Under the pieces are notes generated by a model. It searched no databases. It had not been told where the DNA came from and saw nothing but the letters and a program-made list of their open reading frames with translations. From contig NZ_CP121668.1 in the NCBI RefSeq assembly GCF_029714425.1, forward strand, positions 3,431,501 to 3,495,500: a stretch of DNA of 64,000 nt, written 5' to 3'. Both the position numbers and the translations under genes were made by a program. The stretch comes from Bradyrhizobium sp. CB2312 (GTDB lineage: Bacteria; Pseudomonadota; Alphaproteobacteria; Rhizobiales; Xanthobacteraceae). This document shows, one piece after another, positions 21,791 through 29,802 of this stretch (its first letter is position 1; every line of letters begins with the position of its first letter).

Positions 21791-22076
21791 GTGTCAGAGG
21801 TTATCATAATCGGTCTGGATATCGCCAAGCATGTTTTCCACGCTCATGGAGCAGACGGGAAAGGGCGAGCTATATTCAGCAAACGGATCAGCCGAGGAAA
21901 GCTGCTGGATTTCTTCGCAGCCCAGCCGAGTTGCACGGTAGCTCTGGGGGCATGTGGCGGAGCCCATCACTGGGCCCGTCAACTCGCCCAGCTTGGCCAT
22001 GAAGTTCGGCTAATCCCTCCCGCCTACGTAAAGCCGTTTGTGAAGCGGCAAAAGAATGACGCGATCGATGCCGAGG
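21791..22076 (+). pseudogene. IS110-family transposase, truncated by an IS3 insertion
   Basis: GTG 21791 begins VSEVIIIGLDIAKHVFHAHG, the first Asp of the DEDD/RuvC-like nuclease. It continues with ACGGAHHWARQLAQLGHEVR and PPAYVKPFVKRQKNDAIDAE, then stops abruptly at about 22076, where IS3 sequence begins. The usual Glu before ACGGAHHWA is Gly here (ALGACGG), so the copy was probably already damaged. The C-terminal serine-containing domain is missing. Confidence 0.8.
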
Positions 22077-22746
22077 TGACCTTGCCCCCAAGTTTTATCC
22101 AGTCCTGAGTTCGCCCCGGCTGTTGGATTTGCCCGGTTGGGCGGTGGTAGCGACGGGAGCTGGCGCGGAGCCCTCGGCATAGCGCAGCGCCAGATCCCGG
22201 CGCGGATGGCAGGTGAAGGCGAACTCGGACGGCGTCTTCCATCCGAGCCGCGAGTGTGGTCGTGCGTCGTTGTAATCGGTCCGCCAGCATCGGAGCGCGA
22301 CGCGGGCCTGGGCCAGCGACGTGAACAGCGTCTCGTTCAACAATTCATCCCGCAGCCGGCCATTGAAGCTCTCGATAAAGGCATTCTGCATGGGCTTGCC
22401 CGGCGCGATGTAGTGCCATGCAACACGGCTCTGATTGGCCCATGTCAGGATGGCGTTGCTGGTGAGCTCGCTGCCGTTGTCGCTGACCACCATCTTCGGC
22501 CTGCCGCGTTCCATCACCAGCCGGTCCAGCTCCCGCGCCACACGGGTGCCGGAGAGCGACGTGTCGGCTACCAGCGCCAGGCACTCGCGGGTGCAATCAT
22601 CGACCACGGTGAGGATACGGAAGCGGCGACTATCGGTGAGCTGATCCGACACGAAGTCGAGCGACCAGCGGTCGTTCGGCGCCATCGCCACCGTCATCGG
22701 CGCCCGGGTCCCGATCGCCCGCTTGCGGCCGCCACGGCGGCGCACC
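22077..22746 (-). pseudogene. IS3-family transposase OrfB, C-terminal part, cut by IS21
   Basis: Minus-strand frame of ~216 aa with the integrase core: [20 protein letters not shown] (first Asp), [20 protein letters not shown] (second Asp), [20 protein letters not shown] (Glu). It ends [17 protein letters not shown] plus a tail. The 5' end is replaced at 22747 by an IS21 end, so OrfA and the OrfB start are missing. The outer end (TGACCTTGCCCCCAAGTTTT) abuts the truncated IS110. Confidence 0.85.
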
Positions 22747-23077
22747 GTGTCGCGCGGCGATCAGGATGGAAGGCAGCGTCAATCAAGGTGAGAGAGTTTC
22801 GCTGGGCTCGTGACGTAGGGAGGGCGTAGCCCGACCGGAGTTACGAGCCCAGCGTCGGCGCGATCCCGAGGAGGACCGCGCCGACTGGTGATCGCGGCCG
22901 GCGGGGTTATGCAAGTGGTTCTTCCGCCAAGAGGAATCACTCGCGTGCCCGGCCGACACATCACAGATCACCAGATGAGGCTCTACATGAAGTACCGTCA
23001 GACCGATAGCCCGCCAGTGGCGGCGGCCAAGGCATCATTCAGTGCGTCGACCGCCTATCGGATCGAGAGAGACCCCC
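22747..23077 (+). mobile_element. IS21 left-end fragment, identical to 9326-9656
   Basis: 331 bp in which I find no difference from the left end of the complete IS21, including the start of istA to about codon 63. Homology ends within a run of C after GATCGAGAGAGA. It is a solo end left by deletion or one-ended recombination. Confidence 0.9.
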
Positions 23078-23243
23078 CGCGGTTCGCCCTTCAACACCTT
23101 CGCCGATGCCGAGAATGCCTGCGAGGCTTTCCTGATGCATCTAACGCGCTGACCACTTGCACGCGCGCTCGGGTTGCGGGAACATCCGCTGGCTGGTCCA
23201 GCTTGAGCTCAACCGTGATCGGCCAAAACATCGGAGGTGCCAA

Positions 23244-23495
23244 TTGAGCATCCTCTCCGACATGCGATATCCGCACTGGCTGATGGTGGCGGGCGCATTG
23301 CTGGTGATTGTCGGACTGATTGGGTGGTTGATCAGCCGCAGGCAGATGGATGCGGCCCAGGACGATCCGGACGGCCAGCCGAGTCAGGAGGCGCGCCCGC
23401 AAATGCCGCCGTTGCCGGATCTCCTCGACGCACGGCCCAAGAATCGCCATCCGTCGACCCGATCGGGAGATCGGTCCGAGGAAATTTCCGACTAA
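23244..23495 (+). CDS. Small single-pass membrane protein
   Basis: 83 aa from TTG 23244, selected because GGAGGT lies eight bases upstream; ATG 23262 is the alternative. Sequence is MRYPHWLMVAGALLVIVGLI followed by GWLISRRQMD, then a Pro/Asp-rich hydrophilic tail (RPQMPPLPDLLDARPKNRHP). One transmembrane helix with a cytoplasmic tail is expected. I do not recognise a named family. Confidence 0.6.
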   Translation: MSILSDMRYPHWLMVAGALLVIVGLIGWLISRRQMDAAQDDPDGQPSQEARPQMPPLPDLLDARPKNRHPSTRSGDRSEEISD

Positions 23496-23753
23496 CGAAA
23501 TCATCCCTGTTGGGAAATCTGCCAGTATTTGTCTCGATCGGTCCCATACTGATTTTTGCCATGGCTTGATTGGGGCCGGTTCGGTCTTCACTGCTTCTTT
23601 TCTCGTCCTGCTGACCGCTGCCGTGTGCTTGACCGGTCATAAAAGTTATGGCTTGGGTTGGGCCGACGTCTTCTTCGGAATGTTCTTGGTCTGCATCGCA
23701 GCGACCACCGTCAAGAATGGGCTGACGGCCGATTCCATTCCAGGCCAATTTGC
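23496..23753. other. Intergenic, no convincing gene
   Basis: A plus-strand frame contains a hydrophobic run (SVFTASFLVLLTAAVCLTGH, then WADVFFGMFLVCIAATTV). It has no start or ribosome-binding site and overlaps the shadow of the previous gene. I leave it uncalled. Confidence 0.35.
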
Positions 23754-24212
23754 TTAGAACACCCAACTTTCCTTCGCCATGAAGCCCGCGCAAGTCCACG
23801 CACGGCACATTGAAGTGCTTGCAGATGTTGGGGATCTTCGCCGCGTTCGGCTTGAACTGCTCCATGGTCACCACCGTTGCGCCGAGCACGGCCGCGCGGG
23901 CGATCAGAAGGGGTCGGCGTTGCGACCGCCCTGCAGTATCTTCTGACGCTCGATATTGGTTTGGAAGTGATCGATGGCATAGATGGAAGCGACAACGCAC
24001 CCTCTTTCGCGTCGGGGATGCTGAACAAGGTCGGGTTGGCGTTGGCCCAATCGAGCGGTTCGCTTCCATGGTCTTCCAACTCGCGCAGCGCCTCTCGCGT
24101 CGAAGTGAACCGCCCACTGGCGAGCATGCCGTCGAAGGCATTCCAAAGCGACACGAAATGCGGCCGGTAGTAGTTGCGGTGCAGGGACGAAATCACCGGT
24201 TGTCGAGTACAT
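23754..24212 (-). pseudogene. DUF4411 PIN-like toxin gene, multiply frameshifted
   Basis: Read across frames from a start near 24212: SLHRNYYRPHFVSLWNAFDG, then ASGRFTSTREALRELEDHGS, EPLDWANANPTLFSIPDAKE, then (next frame) VVASIYAIDHFQTNIERQKI and LQGGRNADPF. A third frame gives LIARAAVLGATVVTMEQFKP and NAAKIPNICKHFNVPCVDLR, closing with a shifted ...EGW-type end and TAA at 23754. This is the complete DUF4411 pattern (PIN fold with acidic residues in NADPF and VVTMEQ). At least three frameshifts make it non-functional. Confidence 0.75.
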
Positions 24213-24214
24213 AC

Positions 24215-24504
24215 ATCAGTGGCCTCCCCCAAACTTAGCCTCGAAAGTCGGGAGGTTCTTTGGCTTGATGTTGAGGTACTAGGCAAGCGCGCCCTCATCG
24301 AAGCGGCCTTGATGGTAGCGCGTGAAGGCCAGATCGATGTAGCGCTGCCCCAGGTAGGCATGCTGGCTGTTGTAGTAGTTTCCTGAGCCTGACTCCTTCG
24401 GCTTGAGCTGCGCTTCCCACTCCTTCGCGGCCTCCGTGTACTCGCCGGCGTCGATCAGGCCACAGTCGACGGCGAGACGCTGGAGGATCTCAAGCACCGC
24501 GCCT
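24215..24504 (-). pseudogene. ImmA/IrrE-type metallopeptidase/antitoxin partner, C-terminal remnant
   Basis: Readable part: LQRLAVDCGLIDAGEYTEAA, KEWEAQLKPKESGSGNYYNS, QHAYLGQRYIDLAFTRYHQG and RFDEGALA, followed by QYLNIKPKNLPTFEAKFGGG in a neighbouring frame. This is the end of the HTH/M78-peptidase protein usually encoded immediately upstream of DUF4411. The N-terminal two thirds, including the zinc HExxH, are missing. Together with the previous entry it is a dead toxin-antitoxin-like module. Confidence 0.65.
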
Positions 24505-24666
24505 CTTTTTCGAGAGAGGACAGAGGCCTGCTACGGGACTGGATGGCGGTCGCGGCGGCGCGCGCCGCGGCCGCAACGCGCGGCTAAAGGATAGCGCGAG
24601 CAAGCGACGATCCGCTGCGGCCCTTACGGGCTCGATCGAGGATCGGAAACTCACAAGGATTCCGGT

Positions 24667-25059
24667 TCAAGCCGGTGGGGTCCCGGTATCGAGTAGCTGC
24701 GAGACAGCGGCGGCCAATTGCGCCTGCGCAAAGGGCTTCTGAATCAGGACGCTGCCGTCGACGCCCTGCGATTGCCAGTCAGGCGCGCTGGCGCTCGTCA
24801 TGTAGACCACAGGAAAGCTAGGTGTGATTTCCCTGATCTGCCGCGCCAGCTCCCAGCCGCTGATGCCGTCACCCAGGTTGACGTCGGTCAGCAGGACCCG
24901 GCATCCCTCGCGGCCATCGCGAAACGTGGACAGGGCCGCCTCTCCCGAAGGGACCGAGCAGGCCTCGAAACCGCCGTCGGACAAAGCGTCCTCGACGAAG
25001 CTTGCGATGAGAGCCTCATCCTCCACGACCAGAACACGAACGGCATCACTCACTTTCAA
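24667..25059 (-). CDS. Single-domain response regulator (receiver only)
   Basis: 130 aa. VRVLVVEDEALIASFVEDAL contains the acidic pair, VLLTDVNLGDGISGWELARQ the phospho-acceptor Asp (about residue 59), VVYMTSASAP the conserved Thr/Ser, and VLIQKPFAQAQL the Lys-Pro. There is no output domain, so it likely works by protein-protein contact in a phosphorelay or on a hybrid kinase, as CheY-like proteins do in rhizobia. No kinase is adjacent. Confidence 0.88.
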   Translation of the reverse strand: MKVSDAVRVLVVEDEALIASFVEDALSDGGFEACSVPSGEAALSTFRDGREGCRVLLTDVNLGDGISGWELARQIREITPSFPVVYMTSASAPDWQSQGVDGSVLIQKPFAQAQLAAAVSQLLDTGTPPA

Positions 25060-25170
25060 GTCTCCTCGGCGACCGAGCCGGGTCGTCTGGCGTGCGGCGG
25101 TGCGTTGGTCCGCGGTCCGGCGGAAGAGCGACCTCCGCCGTCAGGCAGCCGGGCACCAGAGTGCGCCGCT

Positions 25171-25536
25171 TCAAGCCACCGGCACACCGTAGTAGGCGTT
25201 CACGGAGCGGGTCGTCGCGGGGTCGCTCCAATTCCAACTGCTCTCGTCGGCGTATTTCGGGGCGCCGCGGAGCTGGTCCTGGGAAATGCCGGTGACTACA
25301 TAGCCGCCGAGGTTGGTGTCGTATTTCAGCGTCTGCCAGGGCAGCGGATAGTGATCGTCGCCGATGCCGAGCAGGCCGCCGAAGCTGAGCACCGCGTACG
25401 ACACCCTGCCGCTGATCTTGTCGATCATGACGCGCTCGATGTAGCCGACCTTTTCGCCCTTCGCGTCGTACGCGTTCGTGCCCTCGACCTTGTCGCTTCC
25501 GATCAGGCTGAACGTCTCGCGATCTTCCGTGGCCAT
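25171..25536 (-). CDS. PRC-barrel domain protein
   Basis: 121 aa from ATG 25536, which follows a GGAGGTCAAC ribosome-binding site; upstream codons are not family-like. SDKVEGTNAYDAKGEKVGYI then ERVMIDKISGRVSYAVLSFG form the barrel, with GGLLGIGDDHYPLPWQTLKY and TNLGGYVVTGISQDQL following. The C-terminal SWNWSDPATTRSVNAYYG is typical of rhizobial stand-alone PRC-barrel proteins of about 120 residues. Function is unknown beyond general stress association. Confidence 0.88.
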   Translation of the reverse strand: MATEDRETFSLIGSDKVEGTNAYDAKGEKVGYIERVMIDKISGRVSYAVLSFGGLLGIGDDHYPLPWQTLKYDTNLGGYVVTGISQDQLRGAPKYADESSWNWSDPATTRSVNAYYGVPVA

Positions 25537-25877
25537 GTTGACCTCCGTGCGTTGTCTTCCGGAGTCAACCGCACGACGATGGCGCTGTTCCTGACTGAAG
25601 CTTTTGGCGTCGTTACCGCAGCGCCGACCAGGGCGGCCTGGATCCAAGGTTCCTGCGCGATCGGGGAGGGCGGTCGGTTCGCGTGCCGCCGGTGGGCCAA
25701 GGATTAGCTGCATTGCAGCATCCGCTCCCCCGACCCGTGGATCCGCCGAGAGCGCGGGGTTCGGTTCGAACTACTTACCTGGCTTATTCGTTATCTGTCA
25801 TCACCGGCCGGACGATTGGGCGCCGGTGGCTGAGAGACCAACGTCGTTCTCCCGCCTAACCAACATAGGAGAGAGCG

Positions 25878-26072
25878 GTGCATCGGAAGCGCTCTAGCCC
25901 CCATACCTTCGACGAACGCCTGTCGGCCGAAAAAGCACGGCTCGACGAACAATTGAAAACAGTGAGCCAAGAAGAACAGCGTGAACAGATACGGCGAAAA
26001 CTGCACCAGATCGAAATGGCCTTTCACATGGACCGGTGGATGGCCTCGTCCGAATTGCAGCCGCCGCGTTAG
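25878..26072 (+). CDS. Small conserved hypothetical protein
   Basis: 64 aa from GTG 25878, preceded by GGAGAGAG. Highly charged, helical: DERLSAEKARLDEQLKTVSQ, EEQREQIRRKLHQIEMAFHM, then DRWMASSELQPPR. It probably forms a coiled coil. This type of small protein is common in Bradyrhizobium; I know no function. Confidence 0.6.
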   Translation: MHRKRSSPHTFDERLSAEKARLDEQLKTVSQEEQREQIRRKLHQIEMAFHMDRWMASSELQPPR

Positions 26073-26109
26073 AACGCTGAGCGCTGCCCCGGGCTTCGAA
26101 AGGGCTCAG

Positions 26110-26511
26110 CTATGAGGCGCTGGCCCGCGCCCACTCTCGGGCGGCGCGTTTGCGCTGACGGCGTTCGCGCCGGCGCCGGCCAGCTTCGGCCGGAGGCCGC
26201 GGCAAGGGCGTCGGCGTGGCCGGCACCGTCGCCTCGACCCGTCGCGGCGCCGGGTCGATGGGACGGGCCTCCATGAACTCGAGCACCTCCCGCCCCTTCT
26301 CGGTGATCCGCCAGCCGCCGTTCAGGCGTTCGACAAGGCCTTGCGAGAAGACGTCCAGGTCCGGCACCCGCGCGGCCAATCGCTTCGTGCGCTCGGCCCA
26401 GTCCGGCCCGCTTGTCGCCAGGATCGCCATGTCGCGCTTGAGATCCGCCATCACGGCGAAGCCGTCCGGATAGCTCACCAGGATTTTCAGGACCGTGACC
26501 TGAAAATTCAT
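26110..26511 (-). CDS. Conserved rhizobial protein with winged-helix-like N-terminus
   Basis: 133 aa. MNFQVTVLKILVSYPDGFAV, then RDMAILATSGPDWAERTKRL, VPDLDVFSQGLVERLNGGWR and ITEKGREVLEFMEARP resemble the winged-helix end of Mrr/TTE-type DNA-binding modules (W-x-I-T-x-x-G). The C-terminal 50 residues are Pro/Arg-rich, possibly binding nucleic acid non-specifically. It lies just downstream of a small conserved gene on the same strand. Confidence 0.65.
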   Translation of the reverse strand: MNFQVTVLKILVSYPDGFAVMADLKRDMAILATSGPDWAERTKRLAARVPDLDVFSQGLVERLNGGWRITEKGREVLEFMEARPIDPAPRRVEATVPATPTPLPRPPAEAGRRRRERRQRKRAAREWARASAS

Positions 26512-26524
26512 CCCGCCCCTCCGG

Positions 26525-26725
26525 TCAGCGCCACATGGTCGGCGCCCGCGAAAGGGCTTCGCGCCCGACTCGCCTCAATCCTTCGTGGGTGACTTCGCCC
26601 TTCGTGGCGGCTTCCAAAATCTTCGAGGCGACGTGCGTGCGCATCCCGATCTCGCACTGCGAGACGCTCTCGCAGACTTCATCGAGGACCGCACGCAAAA
26701 GGGCAGTGGTGGTCGTGTCGAACAT
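26525..26725 (-). CDS. Small conserved hypothetical protein, paralogue of 4719-4964
   Basis: 66 aa from ATG 26725; the frame is open further upstream but that part overlaps the next gene and is not family-like. MFDTTTTALLRAVLDEVCES, MRTHVASKILEAATKGEVTH, LRRVGREALSRAPTMWR. The copy at 4719-4964 shares almost all of these positions. It sits 13 bp upstream of the winged-helix-like gene, so the two are probably co-transcribed. Confidence 0.7.
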   Translation of the reverse strand: MFDTTTTALLRAVLDEVCESVSQCEIGMRTHVASKILEAATKGEVTHEGLRRVGREALSRAPTMWR

Positions 26726-26736
26726 GAGGCACCCGC

Positions 26737-27183
26737 CTACTTCGGAGGCGGCGGCTTGGGCATCGCCGACAGCAAACGAATCTTCAGCTTCCCGCCCTCG
26801 GTCACATACGTCGCCGTCCAGATGCCTCCCGTCTCGATGGGCGCGCCGCTTTGGTTCTTCCCAGTCAAACGATAATTGCCGATGGCGAGCGCCATGTCCG
26901 AACCCAGCGGCCACGCTTGGCCCACCGTGATTTCCTCGCGGTCGAAGCCCGCCTTGAAGGCGCCTTGGTAGAATTCGGCGATATCCGAGCGCGGACCTGC
27001 CGGATTGACGTGGATGCCGCCGGACGCGAACAACGCCGCGATCCTCGCGCCATCCTGCTTGTTGAAGCTCGCCGCATATTCCGCGGCGACTGCTTCAACC
27101 TTCTGCTTTGGATCGCCATCGGCTGCCATTGTAGAAAGCGAAAGCGCCGCCACAAAAAAGCATGAGAAGAAGGTACGCAGCAT
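26737..27183 (-). CDS. Secreted SnoaL-like/DUF4440 (NTF2-fold) protein
   Basis: 148 aa. Signal peptide (RTFFSCFFVAALSLSTMAAD), then the NTF2-like core: VAAEYAASFNKQDGARIAAL, FASGGIHVNPAGPRSDIAEF, and IGNYRLTGKNQSGAPIETGG ending in IWTATYVTEGGKLKIRLLSA. A Pro-rich tail closes it. The fold binds small hydrophobic ligands or has isomerase-type activity; the substrate here is unknown. Periplasmic. Confidence 0.8.
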   Translation of the reverse strand: MLRTFFSCFFVAALSLSTMAADGDPKQKVEAVAAEYAASFNKQDGARIAALFASGGIHVNPAGPRSDIAEFYQGAFKAGFDREEITVGQAWPLGSDMALAIGNYRLTGKNQSGAPIETGGIWTATYVTEGGKLKIRLLSAMPKPPPPK

Positions 27184-27572
27184 CGCAATTCCTCTCTAAA
27201 AATATCAGTTCTGAAATTAGCCCCCATGTGGACTAGCCCAATATGACCTCAGTGCAGATTGAGGGCAACAGCTTGACGTATTGCGACGCATCAAGAACTT
27301 GGCTTCCGCCGCCGGCGAATTACTTCGAACCGCCAGCCTGAAGATCGTCGGGATCAACGAGCTTCATCTCGAAGCTGCGGGCAGTCGCCCACGTGTGCCG
27401 AACTTCGCCGTGCCTACGACGTACTTGAAACGGTTTACGATCAGCATCCCGCAACATGACCGAACCGGACTACATCCCTCGAAAACGCCGTGAATCGCTC
27501 GATTCTCAGGTACCTCGCCGAGCAATATTATGCGACACCGGATCGAGCGTATCGCAAGGGCTCCGAGTCCCG
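27184..27572. other. Intergenic, no gene seen
   Basis: No credible coding frame on either strand. Confidence 0.4.
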
Positions 27573-28032
27573 ATGTTACAAACCCCGATGAATTTAGCCG
27601 CGATGGCCGACGCCTTGAGCCGGTCGGCGGACTACCGGGTGCTGCGGCGCCTGGTGCCGCGCCGGCGTCCCAGCCGACAATCGGGCAGGATTGCAGGACG
27701 GGCATCCTGCTAGACACCGAGACGACGGGCCTCGACCACGCCAAGGACGAGATCATCGAGCTCGGGATGGTCAAGTTCGACTACACGGGGGAGGGGCGGA
27801 TCGTCTGCGTCAAAGACACGTTCTCCGCCTTCAATGAGCCGTCCGCGCCAATCGCCGCGGAGGTGACGTCGATCACCGGCATCACCGACGAAATGGTGGC
27901 TGGGCACAAGATCGACGAGGCCGCTGTGAACGCCTTCGTCGACGATTCGGTGGTCGTGGTCATCGCGCACAACAGCGGCTTCGATCGGAAATTTTCCGAA
28001 CGCTACTGGCCCGTTTTCGAGCATAAGGCCTG
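27573..28032 (+). pseudogene. 3'-5' exonuclease (DnaQ-like), frameshifted and C-terminally deleted
   Basis: ATG 27573 begins LQTPMNLAAMADALSRSADY and RVLRRLVPR. A one-base shift near 27660 then gives PASQPTIGQDCRTGILLDTE, TTGLDHAKDEIIELGMVKFD (ExoI, Asp-x-Glu), SITGITDEMVAGHKIDEAAV and VVIAHNSGFDRKFSERYWPV (ExoII). The third exonuclease motif (H-x-x-x-x-D) is missing because homology ends at about 28032, where an MFS gene fragment begins. Non-functional. Confidence 0.8.
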
Positions 28033-28811
28033 GGCGCGATCGCAGGCGCATTCTCGCTGCCGAAACTGAAGGCTGTCTTCGGGCCCGACCGATTGGTCAT
28101 GGCAGGCACCTTGGGTACGGCAGCGAGCCTGATCTTGCTCGGTCGGGCCCATCAGTCCGCGTTCGCCTTTCTTGCGTGCTTCATCGCCGGCCTCTCATGG
28201 ATCTCCGTACTCGCGACTCTCAATGTTTCGATCCAAGTATCGCTGCCTGATGGGGTCCGCGGTCGCGGCTTGGCCATGTTCGTCACCGTGTTCTTCGGCG
28301 CGATGACCGCCGGCAGCGCCCTATGGGGACAACTGCGTCAGCACTCGGCCTGCCGGCAGCGCACTTCATCGCCGCGGCTGGCGCCGTCGCCGGCATATTG
28401 GTGACCTGGAGCTGGAAGCTTCAGTCCGGCGGAGGGGTGGATCTCGCACCGTCCCTGCACTGGCCGGCGCCGGTCGTGGCGGTTGAAACCGAGCCCGACC
28501 GTGGCCCTGTGCTGATCACGGTCGAATACCGCATCGACACCCTGAAGCGCGATGCGTTCCTGATCGCCGTCCAGGAGCTGGGGCAACAACGCCGCCGTGA
28601 CGGAGCCTACTCCTGGGAGATCTTCGAGGATGCAGCCGAGACCGGCCGTTTCCTCGAGACGTTCATGGTGGTCTCCTGGCTCGAGCATCTCCGGCAGCAT
28701 GGGCGTGTTACCAACCCCGACAGGATCGTCCAAGATGCCATTCGCGACTTCGGAGCGGAGGCAGAACCGAGGGTCACTCACTTCCTCGCGGCTCGACCTC
28801 AGCCGGTTTGA
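28033..28811 (+). pseudogene. MFS transporter C-terminal half, frameshifted
   Basis: Starts abruptly at the deletion junction with GAIAGAFSLPKLKAVFGPDR and LVMAGTLGTAASLILLGRAH, then LACFIAGLSWISVLATLNVS and FVTVFFGAMTAGSALWGQ. A one-base shift near 28325 leads to TASALGLPAAHF and AAAGAVAGILVTWSWKLQ. The soluble tail ending FETFMVVSWLEHLRQHGRVT and TNPDRIVQDAI is typical of the MFS_3 (enterobactin-exporter-like) family. The N-terminal half is gone. Confidence 0.8.
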
Positions 28812-28849
28812 CGGAGGGGGCCGCACGCTGCCTGCAAACAAGGTGAAGC

Positions 28850-29619
28850 ATGGTGCGGGCACGGATGATGAGCAAACGGCAGGCGCTGATCGGAGTCGCG
28901 ACAGTCGTCACCGCCCTATCTGATCGGCCTATATCTTGTTGCCCGCTCTCTGGAAGCATCATGAGCACGAGCCTGGTCTGGCTTCGTTGCCCATGGTGAC
29001 GCGCACCCCAGTGGAGTCCCCGGTGATGCCCTCAACGTCGGACCGGTCGGTACCAGGGAAGACGTCTTGACAGCCATGCACGCGGCAGGCTGGTTTCCGG
29101 CCGATCCGATCACACGAGCGTCGAAATCGTCGGCAGCGTCATACTCGACCGGCCGTATCACGATGCGCCGGTCAGCCCGCTCAGCTTGCGTTCGAAAAGC
29201 CCGACGGTCGCAGTGCGGACCGGCGGCATCATGTCCGGTTCTGGCTCGTGCTCGAGAAGAAAACGGACGGCCGTCCGGTGTGGCTCGGGTCACTCACCTT
29301 CGACCGAGGGGTGGGATTCAGTCGTGACACCGGACAGATCATGCATCACATCGCCCCTTATATCGATGCCGAACGCGATCTCCTGATGCGAGATCTGCGC
29401 GAGGCAGGCATGGTTCAAAATGTCTTCCAGATATCCGCACGGGGCCGACGTTGTTCGGCCGAAATGGCGAGGGCGATCCCTACTACACAGATCGACGTCG
29501 CCACGCTGGTGCATGATGGCGCAAGGCAGGAGGCCCAACCAGTGACCCTGCCGCCGCCACCGCTAATCGCCCTCAAAGACCAGATCTGGCACGGCGTCAG
29601 CAAGGCGCTCGGTCCATAG
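28850..29619 (+). pseudogene. LssY_C-domain protein, frameshifted remnant
   Basis: Pieces in successive frames: VGTREDVLTAMHAAGWFPAD, TSVEIVGSVILDRPYHDAPV, AFEKPDGRS, then VLEKKTDGRPVWLGSLTFDR, GVGFSRDTGQIMHHIAPYID, AERDLLMRDLREAGMVQNVF and IDVATLVHDGAR. These are the ordered segments of the LssY C-terminal domain found in secretion- and phospholipid-related membrane proteins. Several frameshifts; the intact tail frame ends at 29619. Confidence 0.7.
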
Positions 29620-29747
29620 CCCTGGAGATCGAGCCGGCGGGGATACAAGACCCCCAGGCGATCGCCGAGACCGTTGCACCACTCGGGTAAGTTGATGTTT
29701 TGCTTTGCGATTTGGACGTACTTGGTGCGCCATATGCCACCACGCCA

Positions 29748-29761
29748 TTGATATAAATCAA
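29748..29761. promoter_or_regulatory. FNR/FixK box TTGATATAAATCAA
   Basis: Perfect palindrome matching TTGAT-N4-ATCAA, 41 bp before the earliest start of the histidine kinase gene. The best of four such boxes in the window. It implies activation under low oxygen by a FixK/FnrN-type protein such as the one encoded at 20927-21622. Confidence 0.8.
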
Positions 29762-29802
29762 CATCGCCCCCGATCCACCGCACAAACTTCGGAAACCGAT
29801 TT

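Noticed and set aside
23350..23757. 135-aa plus-strand frame as a membrane protein
   Set aside because: First half is shadow of the 83-aa protein, no start or ribosome-binding site precedes the hydrophobic part.
23332..24141. 269-aa minus-strand frame as one gene
   Set aside because: Only part of it is coding-like (a DUF4411 segment); the rest is shadow of the small membrane protein, so it is described as a frameshifted pseudogene.
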